Below the pieces are notes generated by a model. It was not told where the DNA came from. It saw nothing but the letters and a program-made list of their open reading frames with translations, and did not search any database. Made by a program: the position numbers and the translations under genes. Shown here in pieces: positions 52,317 to 62,877 of a stretch of 64,000 nt of DNA. Source of the stretch: Aculops lycopersici. Its lineage: Eukaryota > Arthropoda > Arachnida > Trombidiformes > Eriophyidae. The stretch covers positions 1,273,730 to 1,337,729 of the forward strand of contig WNKI01000003.1 of NCBI GenBank assembly GCA_015350385.1, in the 5' to 3' direction. Within the stretch, counting starts at the first letter, position 1; each line of letters starts with the position of its first letter.

Positions 52317-55300
52317 CAGTCGGTTAATTTCCATCTCTCATTCCAAGTTTGTTGTCATAGTCAAGTAGAGTGAGTGTAACCTGAGAGCAAGCATCACTAA
52401 CTGTACGGCCAGACGACGGCTACAATGTATGTAGATCGCGCTTTAGTTGTGGCCGATCTGTTAGCTGTTAGTGTTAAGAAATTAGTATAGCACAATTTAT
52501 CTTTCCTCTCTAAGTTACTATCGGGCAACAGGAGCAGCAGCAGCAGCATCACTTTGAATGAGTGACCACTAACTGCGAAAGAGTATTAGTCGTCTCCTTC
52601 GACCCCACCTTTTGCTCAGCGTTGGAGAAAGAAAAATAGTTGGCTAAAAAAGTTCGAGAGCAACTTGGCCAGGTAGAGGCGAGCGCCATTAGCTTATCCG
52701 CGAAGCGAGCGGTGCACCTTTATCCGGCGACTTTTATCCTCATGGTGCTCAGCCAGACGCAATGGCCAAGCAGCGCGAGCAAAATTGTGATATATTCAAA
52801 TGACTCGTCTCAAGGAGAAAAAACTCGATGTTGCTGCTTCTGCTGATAGAACTTGAGAGTTGCGTCTCATGTTTCAAGTGGCTGGCTGGAATCATCGTGT
52901 TCCTCTTCTCCCGAGCGCAACTTTTAACTCAATTCGTCATCAGCATCAGGTTGCGTCACAAGCGACGGACCAGCAGTAGGATCAGCGTATGCAACCTACC
53001 ACCTGATGCTATTCGCAAGTTTGTCATGATGTCCGTCACTGCAAACGCAACATTTAGTTACCTGTTTGCCTTTTTCCTCCTCAAAAAATTTCTCACTTAT
53101 GCACCAAAGAACTCCTCTCTTCTTCAACTTAAAAATCAGTGGAAATTTGACTGACTAATTTGGGCAATAACTAGCTTGAATGCCCAAGTTTTGGATACAT
53201 TATATAAACAACATAAAACGAGTTGTGCAATGCCAAGCGAGCGAGCGAGCGAGCAAATGAGCCAGCAGCAACAAGTGGCACAGATCCGCCACTTCCGCTC
53301 GCCTGCCAGCCAGGTAACTAGGTAGCCATTCAGTAAGACAGACATCCAACCAGAAAGCTATCCTCCTTCTCTTGGCCTCATCAAGGCAAATGACGATAAA
53401 TTATGTTAGAACGAGAGAGTTGCGGTTGACTTTGGTGAATTGGGTGGAAGTCGGCGCTCAGTTTGGATTAGCTAGCTTGTTTGGTCCGCTTGCTTACCGG
53501 TTAGCTTTTAGAAATTTCGTCATCATCATTTTCTCAATTCTAAATTTCTTTCTACTTGCTCTGTACACTTGCTATCACTAAATGCCACCAATCCAACTAC
53601 CTGCCTTGCCCTGCCGGCTGATGGGCGAGCTTGTTGTGTGGTTAGCTAGCTAGATGCCTGGCTGGCTGGCTGGCTGGCTGCCAGCCTGCGATCAGCTAGC
53701 ATCCAGTGATTTGGCCAAATGAATGGCATTATTAATAATTGAGTTGACTAAAGGAAGGACATTGGGACTGGTGACCAAATCCAACAAGTGGCGCCAACAA
53801 CAACGACATCCACGACGAGGCGCAACAAATGTGCTCGCGCTGCCAGGTGAAGGCGAACTCTATGGGAAAGTGATCGCAAGTCACGCGGCAACCTGTTTGC
53901 TTGCCTTTCTCTTTCTCTCTCTTTACCTACCTGGCTGCCTTCCAACCTGGCTGCAACTGCTCGCTTGTCTACCTGCTTGCATAGTTGGCTCAATTGGCCA
54001 ACTATGAGTTGAGGGTGCCGTTTAGTTTAATCTTGGTTTAGTTTTAGCTCACTCGTCTGGATTTAAACTAAACCACCAAAAAGCAACAGGTCGCTCTCCT
54101 CTTACCTTGAGCGGCGACGTTTGTGGCCACGCTTGTTGTTAGAATAGTTGCAATGTTAAGTTTGCATAGTCTAATTCTTTGGCTTTGGATGGAAAGAGAA
54201 AGAGAGAGAGAGGGAGAGAGAGAAGGCACAAATCATTTTGTCCAAATTAATGGCCGCGACTAAATCGTATGCAAATTCCTCGATTCGAAGAAACTGGCTG
54301 AAAATTTAGATTTCCTTTCTCGCCATCCATCTATCTATTTATCCATCTAATCGAGCAAAAGAGAGGTGGAAAAAAGTCACCACTTGCTCTCACTTGATTC
54401 AATCCAATTCGTGTTGGTTTGAGTCAAGTTTGAGCTGGAGGGAAAAAGAAGTCACGTTAGAATCTTATCGTTGCGCGACAAAAGTTACAAAGTCGATGAG
54501 GATGAATGTAAACTTTGTCTTGAAACTTGGGGATGGCGAAAATAAAAATACTCGAACCTCATCATTCACCTCATACACTGATTTGCAAAACGAATGTGAA
54601 CTAACAAGCAAAATTATAAACTGAACTAAGCTAAACTTCGACGAGATAACGACGATGTCATTGAGACGCATGCAAAATCTGGTATCTCATTGATATTCAG
54701 TCCAAATGGTAAAGTCAATTAAAGTAAGAAGTGGCAGACTTTTCTCTTTTTCCATCTCTTTATTAACTCAACTTTTGCCCATCGCTTCGCTCGAGTCTTT
54801 GCTCGATACGATGAGAGAGGATTTGATTGCAGGGTGACATTTTGGTTGCTCTTAGCTGCTGCTTTGGCTGCTCTTTTTGTCTTTACAAAAGCAGACTCTT
54901 CTCTCTCTCTCTCTCGTCCGCCTAGATGCTCTCGCATTCTGCCGCATGCTCCCTCGTGCTCCTCATTGCATCTCTGTGCCATTTTCCGCGAGAATTTGGG
55001 TACTAATTTAACACACAAGCGGAGGGGCTGCTCTTTTTCGTGCACCACTTTTGGCGCCTCAATTCGGGCGCACGAACTGTTGCGGTTGCGGTTGTTGGCA
55101 ACAACTTGTTGGTCAGCCGCAGCCGCAGCCGCAACAGCAACCACAACTAGCAACCACCAGCTGCCGTAGACTAGTAACAAGTCTGGCCACTGGCAGACTT
55201 AACTCCGCAAGTCTGCTGCCGTTGGAGAAGAGCAACAAGTAGCTTGACTACTTCGTCTTCTTCGCTCGAAAAAGAAGAGAAAAAGGGGAGTCTGAAAAGA

Positions 55301-55918
55301 GCAAGCGCCGCGCAGAGTCTTTCGCGCAACGCGAGTCGCTGCCGCCGCTGACAACAGTCAAGTGAACAGCAGTCACACTTATATGACTGCTCATTCGCTC
55401 ACTCAATAGTGGATGGGAAGTTAGTCTATTTTATTCTGTGTCACTGGAAGCCTTTTGAATTCAAAGCGACGCCAATTGTTTCAACTCGATCAAGAGTTAG
55501 GTAAGAGAGACTGCTGTCGTCGCTCTATCGACAGAACCAGAAACAGATAGAGAGAAAGAGAGAGAGAGGAGGCGGAGATGAATGCAAGTTTAATTGTGCG
55601 AGGCAAAATTTTATGTGAGTTCTTCAATCCCATCTCGTTATCTCGTTGCAGCAGATAGAGGGAAGAGTTTGTCCATCCATTTGCCTGCTTGAATCATCAG
55701 CTGCAAGTGGTTGTTTGAGCTAACAAATCTCAATGAGCCTATGGGAGTGAGTGGGCTTTGAATCAGATTGGCTCGTTTTTCAGGGCACGAGGAGTGATTT
55801 CAAGTTGCGACTGTTGAGTTCGACGAACGAGAAGTGAGATGGATGAAATGCCATCACGGCCCCTGGGTGCAGATATGAAATTTGATATCAATCAAGTTAT
55901 ATGAGCATCTCAGTTCGA

Positions 55919-55935
55919 TTTTATAAAAAAATAAC
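55919..55935 (+). promoter_or_regulatory. Possible TATA-like element of the POU gene
   Basis: TTTTATAAAAAAATAAC lies about 210 bp upstream of the POU start codon, after GC-richer sequence and before an AT-rich leader with AAT repeats. This is composition and position only; a start site is not proven. Confidence 0.25.
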
Positions 55936-56142
55936 AAGAAAATAATTCGAACTCAAAGACTAACTTAACACATAAACTTTTCTGCATAATCACCAATCAC
56001 ACCAACGAATCTAGTCGATCAACCTGAACACACAAGCGAAGATTCAAAGACTCAGCAGCAGAAACTAAGACCGCAAAAGAATAATAGCAATAATAATAAT
56101 AATAATAATAATTTAGAATAGAATAGAAAAGAATATAGTTAA

Positions 56143-58629
56143 ATGGATACCTCAAACGATCAGCATCAAGTGTCGCCTAGCGGCGCAACGCCAGCTAGTG
56201 ACGGTAGACCAGGTGACCAATTTTCTCAGTGGGCCAATTGGGCAGCACTGAGCGGCGCCCTGCAGCAAATGCTGCAGCAACAGCAAATGATGCAACAGCA
56301 GCAGCAGCAGCAAGTGATGCAACCTCAGCAACAGCAACCACCTGCGCCGATCCATTCGCCAGGAGGTTCGGCAATCAGCGATGAGCACCACCAATTTAGT
56401 ATCTCAGCACCACAAACACCGCCACAAACCTCATTAGCTGCTGCAATGCAACAGCACCACCAGCAGCAGCAGCAACAGGCGGCCGCCGCTATGGCCGCAG
56501 CCGCCTCACTCAACCCGCTGATGTTCATGGCCGGCGGCCAGCAGCCGACTTCCGGCGTGCCCACAATTGGATCGCCCATGCAACACCACCACCACCAACT
56601 TCATCAGCAACCGCAGCAGCAGCCGAATGCGGCGCAACTGTCGTACCAATTGCTGATGTACATGCAGCAGAATACCCTTCAGAGGAGATTGCAACAAATG
56701 TTGGCCGCGGCCGCCGCCTCGTGCGGCCAACAGCAGCAACCTGTGATGACCGGAAGTGGTGTTGGCGCGGAGCAACTTGTCGATTCGCAGCAGCAGCAAA
56801 TTAAATTTGCAAACATGTTCCCCTCGCCAATGGAGGCAAGCGAATTAAACAACAACAACAACAACAACCACAGCAATACAACCTCAGGCCAAACGAACCT
56901 AAACTCACACCCCCTGGCTCGAGCACAGAACTCAACTTCAGCAGCAGCATCAACACCACAACCACCAGCACCACTTATAACAACCACCACCACAGCAAGC
57001 AACAGCACAGCCATTGGCTCGTCGTCGAGAGACAGCAATAACTCAAGTGCCAGCAGCCTCAAGTCGTCGTCGTCAGCTCCCTCAACTTTGGCTCACAACA
57101 GCAGCAACAACAACAGCAACAACAACACAAGTACAACCACTAACAACAACAACAACAGGTCGTCGTCTTCGTCGCATAGGTCCGCTCATCACCACAACAA
57201 CCACCACCATCACCCGTACTCCTTGGGCGCTCACACTTTTTCGCCAACCGTTAGTCAGCTGAGGCGGATGCAGTTGCAACAGCAACAACGAGAACAACAA
57301 CAACAACAACAGGCCAATAATTCCACGGGCCAAGGTGATGGTGTGAAGCGCGAGCAAAATTTGGACCCCCTTAGCGACTCCCCGGACGCGTCGCAAAGTC
57401 CAAACAACAACTCCAATCAGCAAGAGGCACAGTTGAATTCGTTTAAAAAGGAGAAAGCGGATCACTTAGTGGGCGAGCAGGACCAGGGTTTAGACCAAAC
57501 CGGAAGTTACCATAGTCAACAACAGACTACGTCAAGGTTCAGCGGAAGTGGGAGGCAAGCCAATAGCTCTCTTGCCTCAATGAACACAACGGCAAGCACG
57601 CACAACTCCTCAACCACTCAGCCAACCACCGAGACGGACATGCACGAGCTCGAGGAGTTGGAGCAGTTTGCCAAGACTTTCAAGCAACGAAGAATCAAGT
57701 TGGGTTTCACTCAGGGCGACGTTGGATTGGCCATGGGAAAACTCTACGGCAACGACTTTAGCCAGACGACAATCTCACGATTCGAGGCTCTGAATCTTAG
57801 CTTTAAAAATATGTGCAAATTAAAGCCACTCCTCCAGCGGTGGCTCATCGACGCCGATTGCTCCATCACAAATCCAGCCAATAATCGAGCTTTACTCAAC
57901 AGTTGCGGCCAGCTTATGGGAGCACCGGGCCAGGTAATTGGTGTTGGTCCCAACGGGTCGCCCGCTTTGGGGTCGGCCTTTGCGGCAGCGGTGGCCGCAG
58001 CTGCTGCCACCTGTGGCTCGGGCGCACCGGGCAACCCTCCAAACGGCTCAGGTGCAGGCAATCACTCTGATCTGCACGATTCCCTGCATCAATCCTATGG
58101 GGCTCATGCAAACTCGGGCCTAGGAGACGCAAACACTAGCCTACCCTTTGGCCTGCCGCCAGGCTTTGGCCACCACCACTCGCTTGGTGGACTGAACGGA
58201 GGGCCACCTGAGGTTATAGTAAGCAGGAGGAGGAAGAAGCGAACCTCAATTGAGACTTCCGTTCGCACTGCGCTCGAGAAAGCATTCATGTCAAATCCAA
58301 AGCCAACTAGTGAGGATATCACAATGTTAGCGGACACCTTGTGCATGGAGAAGGAAGTGGTTAGGGTTTGGTTTTGCAATAGAAGACAGAAGGAGAAGCG
58401 AATAAATCCCCAAATGGACGACCAAAGTGAGCCTGGATCTCCCATGTCGAGTGATGAGTACGGCGGACACGCCACAAGCTCGACACCCAACCACACGCTT
58501 AGTGAGCACCTGTCACACCAACGCCAACACCAGCACCAGCACCACCATCACAATCATCTTCATCAGCACGGACTTACAGGGGGCAGCCACTCGCCCTCCT
58601 CGCCCTATACCTTTAGCGCAAACGATTAA
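56143..58629 (+). CDS. nub: Class II POU-homeodomain transcription factor (nubbin/Pdm/Oct type)
   Basis: An 828-residue single ORF with ATG at 56143. The N-terminal half is poly-Q, poly-H, poly-N and serine-rich. The POU-specific domain is at about residues 499-573 (LEELEQFAKTFKQRRIKLGF, GLAMGKLYGNDFSQTTISRF, FKNMCKLKPLL); the POU homeodomain at about 694-757 (RRRKKRTSIE, helix 3 RVWFCNRRQKEKRINP with the Cys typical of POU factors). FKQRRIKLGFTQGDVGLAMG together with RKKRTSIET identifies class II (Drosophila nub/pdm2, vertebrate Oct-1/2). The symbol is a family-level guess, since nub and pdm2 are close paralogues. The linker is about 120 residues. Nuclear, binding octamer-like DNA; relatives pattern wings or limbs, gut and neuroblasts. 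The coding region has no intron. It is flanked on both sides by clustered CAACAAGTGG motifs. Confidence 0.93.
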   Translation: MDTSNDQHQVSPSGATPASDGRPGDQFSQWANWAALSGALQQMLQQQQMMQQQQQQQVMQPQQQQPPAPIHSPGGSAISDEHHQFSISAPQTPPQTSLAAAMQQHHQQQQQQAAAAMAAAASLNPLMFMAGGQQPTSGVPTIGSPMQHHHHQLHQQPQQQPNAAQLSYQLLMYMQQNTLQRRLQQMLAAAAASCGQQQQPVMTGSGVGAEQLVDSQQQQIKFANMFPSPMEASELNNNNNNNHSNTTSGQTNLNSHPLARAQNSTSAAASTPQPPAPLITTTTTASNSTAIGSSSRDSNNSSASSLKSSSSAPSTLAHNSSNNNSNNNTSTTTNNNNNRSSSSSHRSAHHHNNHHHHPYSLGAHTFSPTVSQLRRMQLQQQQREQQQQQQANNSTGQGDGVKREQNLDPLSDSPDASQSPNNNSNQQEAQLNSFKKEKADHLVGEQDQGLDQTGSYHSQQQTTSRFSGSGRQANSSLASMNTTASTHNSSTTQPTTETDMHELEELEQFAKTFKQRRIKLGFTQGDVGLAMGKLYGNDFSQTTISRFEALNLSFKNMCKLKPLLQRWLIDADCSITNPANNRALLNSCGQLMGAPGQVIGVGPNGSPALGSAFAAAVAAAAATCGSGAPGNPPNGSGAGNHSDLHDSLHQSYGAHANSGLGDANTSLPFGLPPGFGHHHSLGGLNGGPPEVIVSRRRKKRTSIETSVRTALEKAFMSNPKPTSEDITMLADTLCMEKEVVRVWFCNRRQKEKRINPQMDDQSEPGSPMSSDEYGGHATSSTPNHTLSEHLSHQRQHQHQHHHHNHLHQHGLTGGSHSPSSPYTFSAND

Positions 58630-61600
58630 ACGCCGAGCTTCCGCTCAAAACATTTCAGAATTTAATCCTCTTCCGTTTCCATTGCGTAACTAAATTTTCT
58701 TTCTATTTCCATCTATTTTGGAATCAAGCTTCTATTTAAAGTTTATCTCCAATCGACCGGCACGCGACCAAATGGAATGCCCGGAGGTAATCTGAGCCGC
58801 CGCTGCGCCCTTACGCCAGTTGAATTGACTCGATTCCATTTCATTTGATTACGAATTTTTTGTTATCGCTACTGTTGCTTCTATTAACATAGAAGCACAC
58901 TTACAGTGGCCCGGCAACAATAGGCACCACGGCTGACAATTTGCCAAGTCATTATCACAATCCCTGAACTTGGGCCATCACAGCCGACATAGTCGTCACC
59001 AATCTGAACGGTCAAATTCCAGCCAGCAGCAATAAGAAATGAAGCATAGAGGAGCAGTTGCCGCTCCCTCCCGGCGGCAGTTTAATAAATTCGAACAAAT
59101 CAAGCAACTACTTGTCGATGCTCACTTGTTTGTTGGCCGGCCACTTAACGCTCCACTCTAGAGGCCACTTGTTGTTGCTGCTCGTCACTCCACTGACTAG
59201 CTATTGACAGGCAGCAACAAGTGGCCGTCGCAAAAGCGTCAACGGAACAACAACGACAGCAACAACAACAACAACAACAAGTGGCCTCCCAACAATAAGC
59301 CTAGTGAATCGGATGGCGGCACTCAATCAAAGCGGCCACTTGTTGCCACTGGCCGCTCGCCTCGAGGTCTCAGTTTTGAGTCGAATCTCGAGGCAAGTGG
59401 AGATCAAAAGGACAACAGGAGCGAACACGACAGACCACTGCAGTCAATGTCACTGATGGTGATGGCAACCCACCAAATCTAGAGTCTTCTCTGTGTCTTA
59501 TTCTCGCTCCCATTCCATTGAAGCACAGATGGTTGGCCTGCCGCCAGTCAGGATAGGAATAGGGAGAGAGGGAGGAGGAGGCAATTTACACTCGCAAATT
59601 GTCGCCTCCAATGAGTTTGCTCGAGCTTTAGCTTGGCGGCGGCGCCTCACAGTTTAGAGTTTCTATGGCACTTATCGAGTTAAAGAAGAAAACAGCGAGA
59701 AAAGGCCAAAAGGGAGATGCCAAGCTGCAGAAAATCCTAAGGACAGCGCCGATTAGTCAGACTATAATGGTAATAATCGTGTCTCTGCTAGTCGAGAGTC
59801 TAGTGGCAGGTCCACTGGCCGAGGTGGTGGTCGTGTGTCTCTCTCTCTCTCTCTCTCTGTGCTCAATGGACTCGCCGCTGAACCGAAGTGAGTTGAAATT
59901 GATTTCGACTTGTTGCCTCGCCGTTGTCGTCGGCGCGTTTTAGTTGTCGCTTTTGGTTGTTGCTGCAGTTGTAGCTGTCGAACTGAATGGCCAACGACGA
60001 CGACCAAGATGACGATGAAACTGGAGGACGACGAGCGGGGCAAGAAACATCCGACAAAAAATCTGGAATAGCAAACAAGCCCATTGAGCAAATTGGTCAT
60101 AATCGTCCTTGTCGTTGTCATTCTGGGCGGCGGCTTCCACTTGAAGCCACTTGATGAGCTACAACCTCGCGGACTTCCTCTCTGTCTCTCTCCTTCTTTC
60201 TCTATAGTTAGCCGCCGCCGCCACCGCCTTCCGTTTAACCGCGTGAGCGGCCGACGTTCAAGTTCTTTTGATTGGTTGGTTTGTTGGCCGGTTGGTTGTT
60301 GCAAATAATAATGATTATTATCATCATTCAAAGCCCCAAACTCATCCACTTAGACACAAGCTCCTCTTCTCGCGGCTCGATTTTCCTCTCTGAACCAAAA
60401 GGAGCAATGCACTCGCCGGTGGTGGTGGTGGCGGTGGTGGCGGCGGTTGCCTTTGCTAGCCGAGGAATTTGCGCAACAGATCAACTGGACACAACAAGTG
60501 GTTGGAGCTCGCATTGTGTGAATCGCCAAGTTTTGCTGCCAATTCGCCATCATTGTGCAACAAGTGTCCGTGTCTATGTTTGTGTTTGTGTGCACTCTTG
60601 CAATTCAATAACACACCACACCACTACCACACCACTACCACATGATAATACAATGGAGATTCGAACTCCTCGACACTGGACAATGAGTGGACGAGGACGG
60701 GAGTCAAATGGCTTCCTGCGACCAGTCTCGGCTATAAGCATCGAGCTCGCTGGAGGTCTTGCCGCCGAGTTTTAGTCTATAATACAATGCTAAACTATCC
60801 TATTTCCGTGGAGTCTTGGCGTGAGCCTCCTCCAAGAATCAGTTAAAATCCAGTCACTAGAATAGACTTTGCAAGTCACTTTGAGGAGATTAACTAGAGA
60901 TTCAAGTGGTGGCCAGTTGGTGCCACATTGGCCAAATGAGTTTAGTCGGTCTGATTTCCTCCACTAATGCGCCAACCAAAAGTTAAAAAAGTCTCCGCTT
61001 CTTCCTTTCTAGAGGTAGTTGCAGTAATTGGCAACAATAACGCCAGCAACAGGTTGCTATCACTTATTTTCTTGAAAAGCAGAGAAAGACGAAGATGAAC
61101 AATGGCGATGACGCTGCAAATAGACCACCGACTCAACTGAAAGCCAATTGCGTTGCGTCGCAGGTGGTTGCACCTGCGTCGTCATCGAAGATGAAGACCA
61201 ACATGGCGACGGAAAGGGCATCTCTGATTGTGTGTATGGCTGTGTGCGGCAACAGGTAGATTGGTCCAATTACCCGCCGCGGACGGCGCTGCTTGATGTA
61301 GCGAGTTCAAACTGCGCAATTTACTGCTAGTTTCACTATCAAATCATCAGCGGAATTCTTCGTCTTTTCTACTTCATTGAAGTTTTAATAGAGAGAGAGA
61401 GCGAGGATCAAAAGGACGATTGAATGAAATGAAATTGAATTTGCGATGCGTGAACTATGAAAAATCTCTAGTCGTCTTGTTTCCTTTATTAACTTCTACC
61501 TCCCGCTTGATCTCCATGAGTTTGAGATTGATCCTCGTTCCTCGAATGTATCGGCGCTAGTTATTCGGTTGGCTTGCTCTTGCGGTTACAACACTCACAT

Positions 61601-61977
61601 AAGAAATGAAATGAAATGAAAAGAAAAGAAGAATTTGCCTCGTTACCTGATCCTGATCGAGCAGGTGGGCGATGCGTCGTCGTACTTCTGTCGTCTTGCT
61701 CGTCGCTTTGCTTCTAGCTATGTTTTGGTTTCTCGATGGATAGATAAATGCTTTTGTCTCGCTTCGATTTGCTAATAGATATGGCTGATAAGTAATGTAT
61801 GAGTTTCGATTGATGATAATGATGATAATAATAATAGTAATAATAATAGTGATTAGATGAATTACCGAGCTAATGTTAGTGACTGCTTTTTGGAGGATCT
61901 ATCAATTTGTTGGCAAGATTGATGCTCATTGATTCCCCCTCCTTCGTGCATTGGTACGATTGGTAGGCATATAATGA
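58630..61977. other. 3' flank of the POU gene, motif-rich non-coding DNA
   Basis: No supported gene. AATAAA at about 59083 is a possible polyadenylation signal. It contains a perfect 9-bp hairpin (58876-58897), the GGCCACTTGTTG array (59163-59345), a fifth CAACAAGTGG at 60492, and AT/ATG repeats near 61815-61852. A valine-rich signal-like frame near 60407 derives from GTG/GCG repeats and was not accepted. Confidence 0.5.
59163..59345. promoter_or_regulatory. Array of four GGCCACTTGTTG 12-mers (candidate enhancer or UTR element)
   Basis: Exact copies at 59163-59174 (+), 59215-59226 (-), 59275-59286 (-) and 59334-59345 (+), with starts 52, 60 and 59 bp apart. A further CAAGTGG is at 59394-59400. 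The core CAAGTG/CACTTG suits NK2-class homeodomain sites (AAGTG core) or bHLH/zinc-finger E-boxes. It lies about 0.5 kb past the POU stop codon. Confidence 0.6.
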
Positions 61978-62877
61978 TCACTTGAAGTAGGCTAGAAAAT
62001 TGGTCACAATAACTAGCACGAAACGAATCAGTATATTGATCACATCCCTTCGTGTTGCTAGAATTTGAAAGTGCATCTCGTCGAAAACATCCTCACTTGC
62101 CAGGAGTTTTGAAATGTGAGATAAATGACTTAGCGAGAGGATAAACTCGCGATAATTTCTTCGAGGCTCCGTCAGGACACTCTGAAAATCGCGATATGCA
62201 CTGACGCGCTGTCGTTGCAATGAATTATAATCAGCATAGTTTCTCTCCGAGGAGTGTCCATTCGATGAGCTCGATGAATAGCTACTTGTTGAGTCGCCAC
62301 TACCATTACTTCCCTTCTGGTTCTTATGGTCGTGCTTCAGGGTTCCCCCGTTCAGTTTGGTTGTGTCAAAAGAGTTTATAGTTGAGTTTACTCCGGCTGA
62401 GTCTAGTTTTCGGTGGTAGAAATACACTCGTCGGTATAGCCAATTGCACATTCCAACGGAGAGGTAAATGGAGTAGATGGTTATTAGCCAGCTCCAGTTG
62501 AATTGAACACTTGTTTGAGCCAACAGGGTGATGGCCAACGAGACCATCGCCCTTTGGCCTCGTGGGGATTGAAGCGATGATTTTACAAATATATCCCAAA
62601 TGTTGAAACAATCGAAGAACAACTCAACACGAATAACGTTGAGTATGTTCCAACTTAAGGCATCGAGTAACATGTTGAAGGCTTCGAGTATTAAGAATCC
62701 TCTTTGTCCAATTTTATCCACGAGTTCAATACTTTCGTTTGCTAGATATCCGATAAATTGGTTCATTCGTCCCTTCTGGTTATATAATATTTGATTATCA
62801 TTAGTTGTTTGGTGACATTGATCAATTAGCCTGTGTAAGTATAATCGTGATATCCGAGGTGGCAACAAGTTGTTTTC
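61978..62877 (-). CDS. Multi-pass membrane protein, terminal exon (receptor-like, partial)
   Basis: The open frame runs from an acceptor-like CAG (62880-62878) through about 299 codons to a stop at 61978; there is no ATG at the beginning, so 5' exons are missing. Hydrophobic stretches are near residues 60-85, 108-150 (probably two) and the last 20 residues. Between the last two lies a long serine/glycine-rich charged loop, and the last segment sits at the extreme C-terminus. Topology and the charged segment before the last helix recall the receptors at 0.8-12.6 kb, but no TY signature is seen. It could be a divergent chemoreceptor or another membrane protein. Confidence 0.5.
   Translation of the reverse strand, partial: ENNLLPPRISRLYLHRLIDQCHQTTNDNQILYNQKGRMNQFIGYLANESIELVDKIGQRGFLILEAFNMLLDALSWNILNVIRVELFFDCFNIWDIFVKSSLQSPRGQRAMVSLAITLLAQTSVQFNWSWLITIYSIYLSVGMCNWLYRRVYFYHRKLDSAGVNSTINSFDTTKLNGGTLKHDHKNQKGSNGSGDSTSSYSSSSSNGHSSERNYADYNSLQRQRVSAYRDFQSVLTEPRRNYREFILSLSHLSHISKLLASEDVFDEMHFQILATRRDVINILIRFVLVIVTNFLAYFK

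Larger units (their letters stand above)
49117..56142. other. Long non-coding interval upstream of the POU gene
   Basis: Seven kilobases without a supported gene between the divergent unknown gene and the POU gene, the likely location of the latter's regulatory DNA and perhaps 5' exons. It contains four copies of CAACAAGTGG/CCACTTGTTG (50608, 51229, 53269, 53782), many CAGGTAA/TTACCTG sites, a perfect 24-bp palindrome (52293-52316), hairpins at 49272-49298, 51565-51586 and 53980-54006, and microsatellites. Confidence 0.5.

Noticed and set aside
57932..58226. Possible intron in the POU linker
   Set aside because: The CAG|GTAATT donor is plausible, but acceptor-like AG sites near 58226 do not restore the homeodomain frame.
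60650..60675. GATTCGAACTC resembling a tRNA T-arm on the minus strand
   Set aside because: No D-arm, anticodon arm or acceptor stem could be built around it.
60272..60775. 167-codon ORF with an internal Met followed by a valine/alanine-rich leader
   Set aside because: The hydrophobic stretch comes from a GTG/GCG simple repeat, and the rest is low complexity with a GT-rich run.
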